Positions 7,682 through 16,637 of a stretch of 64,000 nucleotides of DNA are shown here, piece by piece. The position numbers were made by a program, and so were the translations under genes. Source of the stretch: Streptomyces sp. NBC_00250 (GTDB taxonomy: Bacteria > Actinomycetota > Actinomycetes > Streptomycetales > Streptomycetaceae); contig NZ_CP108088.1 in assembly GCF_036192275.1 (NCBI RefSeq), positions 4,651,501 through 4,715,500 on the forward strand, read 5' to 3'. Under the pieces are notes generated by a model that was not told where the DNA came from, did not search any database, and saw only the letters and a program-made list of their open reading frames with translations. Positions within the stretch are counted from its first letter, which is position 1. The number at the start of each line of letters is the position of its first letter.

Positions 7682-8800
7682 ATGAGCCTGACCCTGAGGA
7701 CCATCAGTCGTGAGCAGCATCTGGGTTTCATCCAGAGCCAGCCCGCGGCGAGCCACTGCCAGGTCCCGGCGTGGGCTGATGTGAAGACCGAGTGGCGCTC
7801 GGAGAACCTCGGCTGGTTCGACAAGAACGGCGAGCTCGTAGGCGCCGGCCTGGTGCTCTACCGCCAGCTCCCGAAGATCAAGCGCTACCTCGCCTATCTG
7901 CCCGAGGGCCCGGTCATCAACTGGCACGCGCCCAACCTCGACGACTGGCTGCAGCCGATGCTGGCGCACCTCAAGCAGCAGGGCGCCTTCTCGGTGAAGA
8001 TGGGCCCGCCGGTCGTCATCCGGCGCTGGGACTCGGCCGCCATCAAGGCCGGCATCCAGGACCCGGACGTCAAGCGCCTCAAGGACGTCGAGGCCACCCA
8101 CATCGAGCCGCGTGCCTTCGAAGTCGCCGACCGGCTGCGGAAGATGGGCTGGCAGCAGGCCGAGGACGGTGGCGCCGGCTTCGGCGACGTGCAGCCCCGC
8201 TACGTCTTCCAGGTCCCGCTCGCGAACCGCTCGCTCGACGATGTCCTCAAGGGCTTCAACCAGCTGTGGCGCCGCAACATCAAGAAGGCCGAGAAGGCCG
8301 GTGTCGAGGTCGTCCAGGGCGGCTACGAGGACCTGGCCGAGTGGCAGCGCCTGTACGAGATCACGGCCGTCCGTGACCACTTCCGGCCGCGCCCGCTCTC
8401 GTACTTCCAGCGCATGTGGACCGTCCTCAACAGCGAGGACCCCAACCGCATGCGGCTCTACTTCGCCCGCCACAACGGCGTGAACCTCTCCGCTGCGACG
8501 ATGCTCGTCGTCGGCGGCCACGTCTGGTACTCCTACGGCGCCTCCGACAACATCGGCCGTGAGGTCCGGCCCTCGAACGCGATGCAGTGGCGCATGCTGC
8601 GCGACGCCTACGCGATGGGCGCGACCGTCTACGACCTGCGGGGCATCTCGGACTCGCTCGACGAGACCGACCACCTCTTCGGGCTCATCCAGTTCAAGGT
8701 GGGCACGGGCGGCGAGGCCGTCGAGTACGTCGGCGAGTGGGACTTCCCGCTCAACAAGCTGCTGCACAAGGCGCTCGACATCTACATGTCGCGCCGCTGA
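7682..8800 (+). CDS. femX: FemX/FemABX-family peptidyltransferase (peptidoglycan bridge glycine)
   Basis: 372 residues from ATG at 7682, which follows GAGGAGCG. The tandem GNAT-like FemAB fold is evident: VPAWADVKTEWRSENLGWF near the N-terminus, the coiled-coil-like segment LWRRNIKKAEKAGVEVVQGG, and the C-terminal YDLRGISDSLDETDHLFGLIQFK signature. FemX uses aminoacyl-tRNA to add the first bridge residue (Gly in Streptomyces) to the LL-diaminopimelate of lipid II at the inner membrane face. In vancomycin-resistant streptomycetes VanK does this on altered precursors. It is followed by an alanine-racemase-like gene on the same strand. Confidence 0.92.
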   Translation: MSLTLRTISREQHLGFIQSQPAASHCQVPAWADVKTEWRSENLGWFDKNGELVGAGLVLYRQLPKIKRYLAYLPEGPVINWHAPNLDDWLQPMLAHLKQQGAFSVKMGPPVVIRRWDSAAIKAGIQDPDVKRLKDVEATHIEPRAFEVADRLRKMGWQQAEDGGAGFGDVQPRYVFQVPLANRSLDDVLKGFNQLWRRNIKKAEKAGVEVVQGGYEDLAEWQRLYEITAVRDHFRPRPLSYFQRMWTVLNSEDPNRMRLYFARHNGVNLSAATMLVVGGHVWYSYGASDNIGREVRPSNAMQWRMLRDAYAMGATVYDLRGISDSLDETDHLFGLIQFKVGTGGEAVEYVGEWDFPLNKLLHKALDIYMSRR

Positions 8801-8903
8801 TCCGTGACGTCGCGTCGCTGCCCCGTGCCGTACCGCTGACGTTTCCGTAGTCTCGTACATACCTTTGATACACCGCTGCCATCAGAAAGGTTCCGGGCCG
8901 GCC

Positions 8904-9935
8904 ATGGCGCTCTCCCTCTACGTCGACACCGCTCGCTGGCGCGCGCACCAGAAGACCGTCATCGACCAGTTCCCCGGTGTGATCCCGGTCTGCAAGGGCA
9001 ACGGCTACGGCTTCGGCCACGAGCGCCTCGCGGACGAGGCGGCCCGGTTCGGCGCCGACATGCTCGCCGTGGGCACCACGTACGAGGCCGCGAAGATCAA
9101 GGACTGGTTCAGCGGCGACCTGCTGGTCCTCACCCCCTTCCGACGGGGTGAGGAACCGGTTCCGCTGCCCGACCGGGTCATCCGTTCCGTGTCGTCGGTG
9201 GACGGCGTCCACGCCCTGGTGGGGGCCCGCGTCGTCATCGAGTGCATGAGCTCGATGAAGCGGCACGGTGTCCGCGAGGAGGAGCTCCCGCAGCTCCACG
9301 CCGCCACCGAGGACGTGCGCCTGGAGGGCTTCGCGCTCCACCTCCCCCTGGACCGCCCGGACGGCACCGACGCCGTCGAGGAGGTCATCGGGTGGATGGA
9401 CCGACTGCGGGCCGCCCGGCTGCCGCTGCACACCATGTTCGTCAGCCATCTGCGGGCCGAGGAACAGGCACGGCTCCAGCAGCAGTTCCCCCAGACCCGC
9501 TTCCGCGCCCGGATCGGCACCCGCCTCTGGCTGGGTGACCACGAGGCCACGGAGTACCGGGGCGCGGTCCTCGACGTGACCCGGGTCTCCAAGGGAGACC
9601 GGTTCGGCTACCGCCAGCAGAAGGCCGCGTCGGACGGCTGGCTGGTCGTCGTCGCCGGCGGCACCTCGCACGGCGTGGGCCTGGAGGCCCCCAAGGCGAT
9701 GCACGGCGTCATGCCGCGCGCCAAGGGCGTCGCACGGGCCGGTCTCGCCACCGTCAACCGGAACCTTTCTCCGTTCGTCTGGGCCGGGAAGCAGCGCTGG
9801 TTCGCCGAGCCGCCGCACATGCAGGTGTCGATCCTGTTCGTGCCGGCCGACGCACAGGAGCCCCGGGTCGGCGACGAGCTCGTGGCCCATCTGCGCCACA
9901 CCACGACGCAGTTCGACCGGCTCGTCGAGCGCTGA
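8904..9935 (+). CDS. alanine-racemase-like PLP enzyme
   Basis: 343 residues from ATG at 8904. The N-terminal half is a fold-III PLP barrel with VCKGNGYGFG, equivalent to the VVKANAYGHG motif whose Lys binds PLP in alanine racemase (Lys near residue 33). The MFVSHL segment and the GTRLWLG strand also fit. The C-terminal domain is shorter than in Alr, and GYADG is replaced by a GGTSHG segment, though a Tyr remains at the SYG-like position (RFGYRQ). It may not racemise alanine; another amino-acid racemase or a regulatory role is possible. It lies 103 bp after femX on the same strand, so a peptidoglycan-precursor role is plausible. Confidence 0.75.
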   Translation: MALSLYVDTARWRAHQKTVIDQFPGVIPVCKGNGYGFGHERLADEAARFGADMLAVGTTYEAAKIKDWFSGDLLVLTPFRRGEEPVPLPDRVIRSVSSVDGVHALVGARVVIECMSSMKRHGVREEELPQLHAATEDVRLEGFALHLPLDRPDGTDAVEEVIGWMDRLRAARLPLHTMFVSHLRAEEQARLQQQFPQTRFRARIGTRLWLGDHEATEYRGAVLDVTRVSKGDRFGYRQQKAASDGWLVVVAGGTSHGVGLEAPKAMHGVMPRAKGVARAGLATVNRNLSPFVWAGKQRWFAEPPHMQVSILFVPADAQEPRVGDELVAHLRHTTTQFDRLVER

Positions 9936-9964
9936 GCCGGCCGGTCCCCCTCACCCCCGGGAGC

Positions 9965-11476
9965 TCAGCTCCTGGGGGTGCCCCATTCCACCCGCGGCCC
10001 GTCCTCGGCGGGCGGGGCCGCGTGCCGGGCCGGATGGGCCGCCCTGCCCGCGACGAAGACGTCCTCCGCACCGTCCAGGACGCCCCCCGAGGGGTCGTCC
10101 CCCCCGTCCTGCCGGACCGGGTCCTTCTCGGGCGTGAGGATGTCGCGTACGACCATCGCGCACAGGTACAGGGTGCCGAGCAGGTGCAGGACGATCGCGA
10201 ACTGGTAGCCGTCCACCGGCAGTCCCTGCTTGGCGTTGCCGCTGGTCGTGAACGCCAGGTACATCCAGACACCCACGAAGTACATGACCTCGCACGCCTG
10301 CCAGATCAGGAAGTCGCGCCAGCGCGGCCGGGCGAGCGCCGCCAGCGGGACCAACCAGAGCACGTACTGCGGTGAGTAGACCTTGTTGGTCAGCACGAAC
10401 GCGGCGACGATCAGGAAGGCCAGCTGGACGAAGCGCGGCCTGCGCGGCGCGGTGAACGCCAGGTAGGCGAGCCCGCCGACCGCCACCACCATCAGCAGCA
10501 GCGCGTACAGGTTGGCCTGGTCAGGCGTGATCGCGTCGCCCGTCCGCTGGCTGACCAGCAGCCAGATCGAACCGAAGTCGACGTTCCGGTCCCGGCTGAA
10601 GAGGTAGAACTGCTTCCAGCCCTCGGGGGCCAGCAGCATCACAGGCAGGTTCACCACCAGCCACGCACCGCCCGCACCGAGCACCGCGGTCCCGTACTCC
10701 CGCCACTTCCCGGCCCGCCAGCAGAGCAGCAGCAGCGGGCAGAGGAGCAGTATCGGGTAGAACTTGGCGGCGGTGGCCAGGCCGAGCAGGATGCCGAAGG
10801 CCAGCGGGCGTTCGCGCGACCACATCAGGATCGCGGCGGCGGTCAGCGCGACGGCCAGTATGTCCCAGTTGATCGTGGCGGTCAGCGCGACCGAGGGGGC
10901 CAGGGCGACGAGCAGCCCGTCCCAGGGGCGCAGCCGGTGCGTCCGGGCCACACAGACCGCGAGGACGGCCGCGCAGACCATCAGCAGACCCGCGTTGGCC
11001 AGCCAGTACGACTGCTCCTGCTGCATGGTGTCGCCGCCGCCCGGCGTCAGCCAGGCCGCGACCTCCATGAAGAGTCCGGTCAGGACCGGGTACTCCAGGA
11101 ACGGTATGTCGCCGCCCAGCCGGTCGAAGTAGGGCACCAGGCCGTCGGCGAAGCCCCGCCCCGAGAAGAGGTGCGGGATGTCCGAGTAGCAGGCGTGGGT
11201 GTACTGGGAGGTCGTGCCCCGGAACCAGGCCCAGTTGTAGCAGGGCAGTTTCTGCACCATGCCGAGGGCGAACATGCCGATGGCGACGAGGGCGATCACC
11301 CGCACCGGCGTCAGCTGCCCGGTGCCGGTCACCGCCCGGCGGCCGTAGGGGCCGCCGATCAGTTCGCTGCCCGCGGCGGCCACCTTGTCCCGGTGGGTGG
11401 GGATGACCGTCTGCGAGCGGCCCTGCGACCGGTCCTGCGGCGCGCTCGTCTTCTGGAGGCTCGGCATGGGGGACAT
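9965..11476 (-). CDS. multispanning GT-C glycosyltransferase (DUF2029/GT87-like)
   Basis: About 503 residues from ATG at 11476; the start is uncertain because another ATG lies nine bases downstream and no clear ribosome site is visible. After a hydrophilic N-terminus of about 60 residues there are about ten membrane segments. Polar loops such as DIPFLEYPVLTGLF and NKVYSPQYVLWLVPL are typical of polyprenol-phosphate-mannose-dependent alpha-mannosyltransferases. A C-terminal cytoplasmic tail of about 60 residues follows. It would glycosylate lipids or secreted proteins at the outer membrane face. It follows the class A PBP gene on the same strand, separated by a hairpin. Confidence 0.75.
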   Translation of the reverse strand: MSPMPSLQKTSAPQDRSQGRSQTVIPTHRDKVAAAGSELIGGPYGRRAVTGTGQLTPVRVIALVAIGMFALGMVQKLPCYNWAWFRGTTSQYTHACYSDIPHLFSGRGFADGLVPYFDRLGGDIPFLEYPVLTGLFMEVAAWLTPGGGDTMQQEQSYWLANAGLLMVCAAVLAVCVARTHRLRPWDGLLVALAPSVALTATINWDILAVALTAAAILMWSRERPLAFGILLGLATAAKFYPILLLCPLLLLCWRAGKWREYGTAVLGAGGAWLVVNLPVMLLAPEGWKQFYLFSRDRNVDFGSIWLLVSQRTGDAITPDQANLYALLLMVVAVGGLAYLAFTAPRRPRFVQLAFLIVAAFVLTNKVYSPQYVLWLVPLAALARPRWRDFLIWQACEVMYFVGVWMYLAFTTSGNAKQGLPVDGYQFAIVLHLLGTLYLCAMVVRDILTPEKDPVRQDGGDDPSGGVLDGAEDVFVAGRAAHPARHAAPPAEDGPRVEWGTPRS

Positions 11477-11503
11477 CCTGCCGTACGGCTCCGGGAAAAC
11501 GGC

Positions 11504-11558
11504 GAGAGCCGCCGCGGCCGACCCGTACGGAAGGTACGGATCGGGCGCGGCGGCCCTC
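11504..11558 (-). terminator. hairpin between the PBP and GT-C genes
   Basis: An interrupted inverted repeat with GCCGCCGCG (11508-11516) against CGCGGCGGC (11546-11554), extended outward to GAG/CTC and inward by CCGTAC/GTACGG. It lies between the PBP stop and the GT-C start and could terminate or attenuate PBP transcription. There is no T tract. Confidence 0.5.
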
Positions 11559-11603
11559 ACGGAGTGCGTCGACGGGGGGATCAGCGAGTGCCCCGGACGA
11601 GGA

Positions 11604-14378
11604 TCAGGGGATCCAGGTCCCGTCGTCGGGCTTGCCGTTGCCCCCACCTGGGCCGTTGCCTCCGCCGTCCGTCGCTGAGTCCGTCGGCGTCGGTGTGTCG
11701 GTGGCGGGTGGCGTGGTGGTGGGCTGCCCGGTGTTGCCGCCCGGGTTGCCCGGTTCCTGGGTGTTGTTGCAGTCCCAGTCCCAGACGCCACAGGTCGTCT
11801 TGCCCGGCTTCGGCGTCCGCGTCGGCGGGGGAGTCGTCGTCGGAGGCGCCGTGGTGGTCGGGGGAGCCGTCGTCGGCGTCGCCGAGGTCTCGGTCGGCGT
11901 CGGCGTGGCCGTCGGGGTCGGCGTCGGGCTCTTGGCGCCGCCGCCGAAGACGGGCTGGGCGCCTTCCAGCTTCTCCGGCTTCGGGAAGTCCACGAGCGGC
12001 ATGCCCTCCACGGCATCCGTCATGTACTCCCGCCAGATCCGCGAGGGGAACGACGAACCGTGAATCGTCGGCTGGTCACCCGTGCCGTACATCTTCTCGA
12101 ACTTGCGGTCCTTCTTCGTCCCGTCGTCGTCGAAGCGGTACATGTCGATCGCGGTCGACAGCTGGGCCGTGTAGCCCACGAACCAGGCCGACATGTTGTC
12201 GTCGGTCGTACCGGTCTTGCCGGCCACCGCGCGGCCCGGGATCCGCGCCTTCCGGCCGGTACCCCGGTCGTCGTCCACGACGCTCCGCAGCACGTCGGTG
12301 ACGTTGCCGGCGATGGCCGGGCTGAAGGCCACCTTGGGCTTGGCCTCGTGCTCCTTGTAGACGACGCCGCTCTTCTTCACCATCTCGACGGAGTAGGGGT
12401 CGTTCTGCTTGCCCTCGTTGGCGAAGGTGGCGTACGCGCCGGCCATGCGAATGGCGCTCGGGCTGGAGACACCGAGGGAGAAGGACGGCACCTCGCCCTT
12501 GACCAGGGACTCCTCGCGGAGTCCGGCGGCGACGGCGGCGTTGCGGACCTTGTCGATGCCGACGTCCATGCCGAGCTGCACATACGGCGAGTTGGCGGAC
12601 TTGATCATGGCGTAGCGAAGCGAGATCGGCCCGTAGCTGGCGTCCTCGTCATTGCTCTGACGCCACTCGTCCCCGTTCTCGTCCTTCCAGATCTCCCCGT
12701 TGTACCGGCGGATCTCCAGGTCGTCCTTGCCGTTGTAGAGGCTCTTGTCCGGGTCCAGGATCTTGCGTTCGGACGCGTCCTGATCGGCGCTGAGCTCCGG
12801 GTTCCGGACGCCGTCCTTCATCGCGGCGGCCAGCACGAAGGGCTTGAACGTCGACCCGACCTGGGCGCCGGTGCTGTCGGCGTTGCTCTGGAAGTGCTTG
12901 GTGGCGTCGGCGCCGCCGTAGATGGCGACGATCTTCCCGGTCGCCGTGTCGACGGAAGCGCCGCCGAACTGGACGTGCGTGTCCGTCTTCGGGCGCTTCT
13001 TCGGGTCGATGTTCTCCTTGATCACGTCCTTGATCACGGATTCCATCTTGTCCACCTTGTCCTTCTCGAAGGTGGTGTAGATCTCGTAGCCGCCGCGCTC
13101 CAGATCCTGTTCGGTGATACCGAACTGCGCCTTGACGTTCGCCTTGGCGGTGCTGACCAGATATCCGATCTGACCGCTCAGATTGGCACTCTTCTTGGGC
13201 CCCTCGACCTTGGGGAACTTCGTGTACTTCGCCCGCTCCTCGGCCGGAAGATGCCCGTCCTTCTGCATCTCGTCGAGAATCCATGACCACCGCTTGGTGG
13301 CCCGCACGGTGTTGTTCTCGGGCGTGGCCTCGGGGTCGATCTCGGGATAGCCGGCCGGGTCGTAGTACGTCGCGCCCTTGAGGACCGCGGCGAGCAGCGC
13401 CGACTGGCTGGGGTTGAGCTTCTCGGCGTCCGTGTTGAAGTAGGCCCGAGCCGCCGCCTGAACGCCGTAGGCGCCGCGTCCGTAGTACGCGGTGTTCAGA
13501 TAGCCGGCCATGATTTCGTCTTTGTCGGTCTCGTTGCCGACCTTCATGGAGATGAAGAGTTCCTTCACCTTCCGGCTGATGGTCTGCGACTGGTCGTCAA
13601 GACGGTTGTTCTTCACGTACTGCTGGGTGATCGTCGAGCCACCCTGGGTCTCGCCGCCCTTGGCCATGTTCCACACGGCGCGGCCGATACCCATGGGGTC
13701 GATTCCGGAGTCGTCCCAGAAGGTCTTGTTCTCGGCCGAGATCACCGCGTTCTGCATGGACTTCGGAATCTTCGCGAACGGAACGATCTGGCGGTTCGTA
13801 CCGCTGCCCGTCGCGACCATCCGGGTCTTGTCGGCCCAGTAGTAGATGTTGTTCTGCGACTTCGCGGACAGAGCCTCGTTGGGAACGTCCACCCGCGAAT
13901 ACGCGATGGCGGCCGCGCCCATCACGCTCGCCACGAAGAACAGGAAGGTGCCCGTCACGAACTTCCACGACGGCATCCAGCGACGCCAGCCGTGCTTGCC
14001 GTACCTCGGGTAGTCGATCATGCGCTTCTTGCCCGGCGGACGGCCACCGGGGCCGCGACCAGGACCGCGGCCTCCACCGCCGCCACCACCACCACGCCGT
14101 CCGCCCCCGGGGCCACCCGGGCCACCGGGGCCGGCCTCCGCCCCCCTGCGGCGGCTGCCGCGCTGGGCAGCCCGACGGGCCTCCGCGCGACCTCCATAGG
14201 CTTGCTGCTCCTCTCCATGAGAGGAACGGGGTCCGTACGAGGCCGAAGGGGCCCCCGTACCGACGTCCTGGGCCGGGGCCGACCTGCGGCCCACCGGCTG
14301 CTGGGCAGCGCGCCGTGCCGCCGCGCGACCGCCCGTCGGCGGCTGCTGCGGCGGCATTTTGCGACGATGCTCGCTCAT
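11604..14378 (-). CDS. class A penicillin-binding protein (glycosyltransferase-transpeptidase)
   Basis: 924 residues. The cytoplasmic N-terminus (1-138) is Arg/Gly/Pro-rich, followed by one TM segment (about 139-160). A GT51 transglycosylase domain has catalytic Glu216 (AVISAENKTFWDDSGID) and GGSTITQQYVKN (246-257). The transpeptidase domain has SxxK at Ser509 (GSTFKPF), SAN at 594-596 and KTGTT at 721. A long Pro/Thr/Gly-rich extracellular tail (about 800-924) follows. All catalytic residues are present, so it should polymerise and cross-link peptidoglycan. The tail is typical of actinobacterial PBPs. It is divergent from padR-ino1 across a 372-bp region. Confidence 0.95.
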   Translation of the reverse strand: MSEHRRKMPPQQPPTGGRAAARRAAQQPVGRRSAPAQDVGTGAPSASYGPRSSHGEEQQAYGGRAEARRAAQRGSRRRGAEAGPGGPGGPGGGRRGGGGGGGGRGPGRGPGGRPPGKKRMIDYPRYGKHGWRRWMPSWKFVTGTFLFFVASVMGAAAIAYSRVDVPNEALSAKSQNNIYYWADKTRMVATGSGTNRQIVPFAKIPKSMQNAVISAENKTFWDDSGIDPMGIGRAVWNMAKGGETQGGSTITQQYVKNNRLDDQSQTISRKVKELFISMKVGNETDKDEIMAGYLNTAYYGRGAYGVQAAARAYFNTDAEKLNPSQSALLAAVLKGATYYDPAGYPEIDPEATPENNTVRATKRWSWILDEMQKDGHLPAEERAKYTKFPKVEGPKKSANLSGQIGYLVSTAKANVKAQFGITEQDLERGGYEIYTTFEKDKVDKMESVIKDVIKENIDPKKRPKTDTHVQFGGASVDTATGKIVAIYGGADATKHFQSNADSTGAQVGSTFKPFVLAAAMKDGVRNPELSADQDASERKILDPDKSLYNGKDDLEIRRYNGEIWKDENGDEWRQSNDEDASYGPISLRYAMIKSANSPYVQLGMDVGIDKVRNAAVAAGLREESLVKGEVPSFSLGVSSPSAIRMAGAYATFANEGKQNDPYSVEMVKKSGVVYKEHEAKPKVAFSPAIAGNVTDVLRSVVDDDRGTGRKARIPGRAVAGKTGTTDDNMSAWFVGYTAQLSTAIDMYRFDDDGTKKDRKFEKMYGTGDQPTIHGSSFPSRIWREYMTDAVEGMPLVDFPKPEKLEGAQPVFGGGAKSPTPTPTATPTPTETSATPTTAPPTTTAPPTTTPPPTRTPKPGKTTCGVWDWDCNNTQEPGNPGGNTGQPTTTPPATDTPTPTDSATDGGGNGPGGGNGKPDDGTWIP

Positions 14379-14630
14379 CGAACGACTACTCCTCGGGCAG
14401 GCACACAGGCCTGGAAGCGGCAGTTGAGTTCCGGTCCCCCCGAAATGCGCACGGCCGGAACCCCATCGGAGGCCCCTCCGTATCGCAGCCGGTCACCCGG
14501 AGCACTGACGCCCCTCGGCAGCGCTCGGTTCCCGGTGTTCTGCATGCCGCACAGACTACGCACGGCCAAAACCCACCTAGGGCCGGAGTTCACCCCAAAT
14601 CAGGCAAGTCGATCGCTGTGAATTGACGAT

Positions 14631-14644
14631 GTGACGCCGGTCAC
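14631..14644. promoter_or_regulatory. candidate Crp site upstream of the PBP gene
   Basis: GTGACGCCGGTCAC is a perfect 5-4-5 palindrome and fits the Streptomyces Crp consensus GTG-N6-GNCAC. It lies in the 14379-14750 divergent region, about 250 bp upstream of the PBP start and 107 bp upstream of padR. Apart from this and the PadR palindrome I see nothing else in that spacer. Confidence 0.35.
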
Positions 14645-14681
14645 GGCGGTCCCACTTGTCGAGACAGACGGGCCGTTCTAT

Positions 14682-14714
14682 CGTGCTGATGTATCGAGTC
14701 GATACATCAGCACG
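14682..14714. promoter_or_regulatory. 33-bp perfect palindrome, PadR operator
   Basis: Arms 14682-14697 and 14699-14714 are perfect 16-bp reverse complements about a single central G. The core TGTATCGA-G-TCGATACA matches known actinobacterial PadR sites. It ends 36 bp upstream of the padR ATG and probably overlaps its promoter, so autoregulation of padR and perhaps ino1 is expected. Confidence 0.75.
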
Positions 14715-14750
14715 GCATAAGAGCCCCGAAGGCGGAGGAGGAGGCGACGA

Positions 14751-15431
14751 ATGAGCAGACGCTCCGGCATCCTCGAGTTCGCCGTTCTCGGCCTGCTGCG
14801 CGAGGCTCCGATGCACGGGTACGAGCTGCGGAAGCGTCTCAACACCTCGCTGGGCGTCTTCCGGGCCTTCAGCTACGGAACGCTGTATCCCTGCCTCAAG
14901 ACGCTGGTCGCCAACGGCTGGTTGATCGAGGAACCGGGCAGCGCTCCCGAGGAAGCCCTCGCCGCTTCACTCGCAGGACGCCGGGCCAAGATCGTCTACC
15001 GGTTGACGGCCGCGGGTAAGGAGCACTTCGAGGAGCTCCTGTCCCACACCGGCCCGGATGCCTGGGAGGACGAGCACTTCGCCGCACGCTTCGCCTTCTT
15101 CGGGCAGACCGAGCGCGAGGTGCGGATGAGGGTCCTCGAAGGCCGCCGCAGCCGGCTGGAGGAGCGTCTGGAGAAGATGCGCGCCTCCCTGGCCCGGACC
15201 CGCGAGCGCCTCGACGACTACACGCTTGAGCTGCAGCGCCACGGTATGGAGTCCGTGGAGCGCGAAGTGCGCTGGCTGAACGAGCTCATCGAGAGCGAGC
15301 GGGCGGGGCGGGATCAGCGATCCGGCCCCGACACCCCCGCTCTGCACGACAACGATTCTGGAGAGACGGGCGGCCTGCCCCGGCACGGGGGCAGTACCCG
15401 GCCGGATCCGTCCGACGACACCGCCAAGTGA
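14751..15431 (+). CDS. PadR-family transcriptional regulator
   Basis: 226 residues. The PadR winged helix (about 1-90) starts SGILEFAVLGLLREAPMHGY, with a recognition region including AFSYGTLYPCLKTL and the wing KIVYRLTAAGKEHF. A C-terminal dimerisation coiled coil (about 115-190, RMRVLEGRRSRLEERLEKM) and a disordered polar tail follow. AGGAGGAGG precedes the ATG. It lies 48 bp upstream of ino1 with no terminator between them, so it probably controls inositol phosphate synthesis as well as itself (inference from linkage and palindrome). Confidence 0.9.
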   Translation: MSRRSGILEFAVLGLLREAPMHGYELRKRLNTSLGVFRAFSYGTLYPCLKTLVANGWLIEEPGSAPEEALAASLAGRRAKIVYRLTAAGKEHFEELLSHTGPDAWEDEHFAARFAFFGQTEREVRMRVLEGRRSRLEERLEKMRASLARTRERLDDYTLELQRHGMESVEREVRWLNELIESERAGRDQRSGPDTPALHDNDSGETGGLPRHGGSTRPDPSDDTAK

Positions 15432-15479
15432 AACCCTGCGCACAGCAGGGCTTCCACGATCACACAGGGAGCAACCGGA

Positions 15480-16562
15480 ATGGGTTCGGTTCGCGTAGCC
15501 ATCGTCGGCGTGGGCAACTGCGCCGCCTCGCTGGTGCAGGGCGTCGAGTACTACAAGGACGCCGACCCGGCGGCCAAGGTGCCCGGCCTGATGCACGTCC
15601 AGTTCGGCGACTACCACGTCCGTGACATCGAGTTCGTGGCCGCCTTCGACGTCGACGCGAAGAAGGTCGGCCTCGACCTCTCCGACGCCATCGGCGCCAG
15701 CGAGAACAACACCATCAAGATCTGCGACGTCCCGAACAAGGGCGTCACGGTCCAGCGCGGTCACACGCTCGACGGTCTCGGCAAGTACTACCGCCTGACC
15801 ATCGAGGAGTCCGCCGAGGAGCCGGTGGACGTCGTCCAGATCCTCAAGGACCGCCAGGTCGACGTTCTCATCTGCTACCTGCCGGTGGGTTCCGAGGACG
15901 CGGCGAAGTTCTACGCCCAGGCCGCCATCGACGCCAAGGTCGCCTTCGTCAACGCCCTTCCGGTCTTCATCGCCGGCACCAAGGAGTGGGCTGACAAGTT
16001 CACCGAGGCGGGCGTCCCGATCGTCGGCGACGACATCAAGTCGCAGGTCGGCGCGACCATCACGCACCGCGTGATGGCGAAGCTGTTCGAGGACCGCGGT
16101 GTCCGTCTTGAGCGCACCATGCAGCTCAACGTCGGCGGCAACATGGACTTCAAGAACATGCTGGAGCGCGACCGCCTGGAGTCCAAGAAGATCTCCAAGA
16201 CCCAGGCCGTCACCTCGCAGATCCCCGACCGTGAGATGGGCGAGAAGAACGTCCACATCGGTCCGTCGGACTACGTGGCCTGGCTGGACGACCGCAAGTG
16301 GGCGTACGTGCGCCTCGAAGGCCGTGCGTTCGGCGACGTTCCGCTGAACCTCGAGTACAAGCTCGAGGTGTGGGACTCCCCGAACTCGGCAGGTGTCATC
16401 ATCGACGCCCTGCGCGCCGCGAAGATCGCCAAGGACCGCGGCATCGGCGGCCCCATCCTCTCCGCGTCGAGCTACTTCATGAAGAGCCCGCCGGTTCAGT
16501 ACTTCGACGACGAGGCCCTGGCCAACGTCGAGAAGTTCATCAAGGGTGAGGTCGAGCGCTAA
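15480..16562 (+). CDS. ino1: myo-inositol-1-phosphate synthase
   Basis: 360 residues, the usual length for the actinobacterial enzyme. It converts glucose 6-phosphate to 1D-myo-inositol 3-phosphate with NAD. The N-terminal Rossmann motif is [16 protein letters not shown]. The conserved [15 protein letters not shown] and [15 protein letters not shown] ([11 protein letters not shown]) segments and [10 protein letters not shown] form the active site. The product feeds phosphatidylinositol and mycothiol. It lies in the padR-ino1 operon and ends before a clear hairpin. Confidence 0.97.
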   Translation: MGSVRVAIVGVGNCAASLVQGVEYYKDADPAAKVPGLMHVQFGDYHVRDIEFVAAFDVDAKKVGLDLSDAIGASENNTIKICDVPNKGVTVQRGHTLDGLGKYYRLTIEESAEEPVDVVQILKDRQVDVLICYLPVGSEDAAKFYAQAAIDAKVAFVNALPVFIAGTKEWADKFTEAGVPIVGDDIKSQVGATITHRVMAKLFEDRGVRLERTMQLNVGGNMDFKNMLERDRLESKKISKTQAVTSQIPDREMGEKNVHIGPSDYVAWLDDRKWAYVRLEGRAFGDVPLNLEYKLEVWDSPNSAGVIIDALRAAKIAKDRGIGGPILSASSYFMKSPPVQYFDDEALANVEKFIKGEVER

Positions 16563-16583
16563 AGCTCCGCACGCTTGTCGATC

Positions 16584-16615
16584 GAGGGTCCCCGCGGCAC
16601 TGCCCGGGGGCCCTC
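16584..16615 (+). terminator. terminator after ino1
   Basis: GAGGGTCCCCG (16584-16594) pairs with CGGGGGCCCTC (16605-16615), an 11-bp stem with one G-U pair, followed by TTCGT. It argues against MFS translation starting upstream at 16575 and separates ino1 from the transporter. Confidence 0.75.
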
Positions 16616-16637
16616 TTCGTATGTGAGTCTTGCTGCC

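Noticed and set aside
7193..8800. 535-residue form of FemX starting at 7193
   Set aside because: The extension overlaps the small membrane protein gene in another frame; the ATG at 7682 has a ribosome site and matches the family start.
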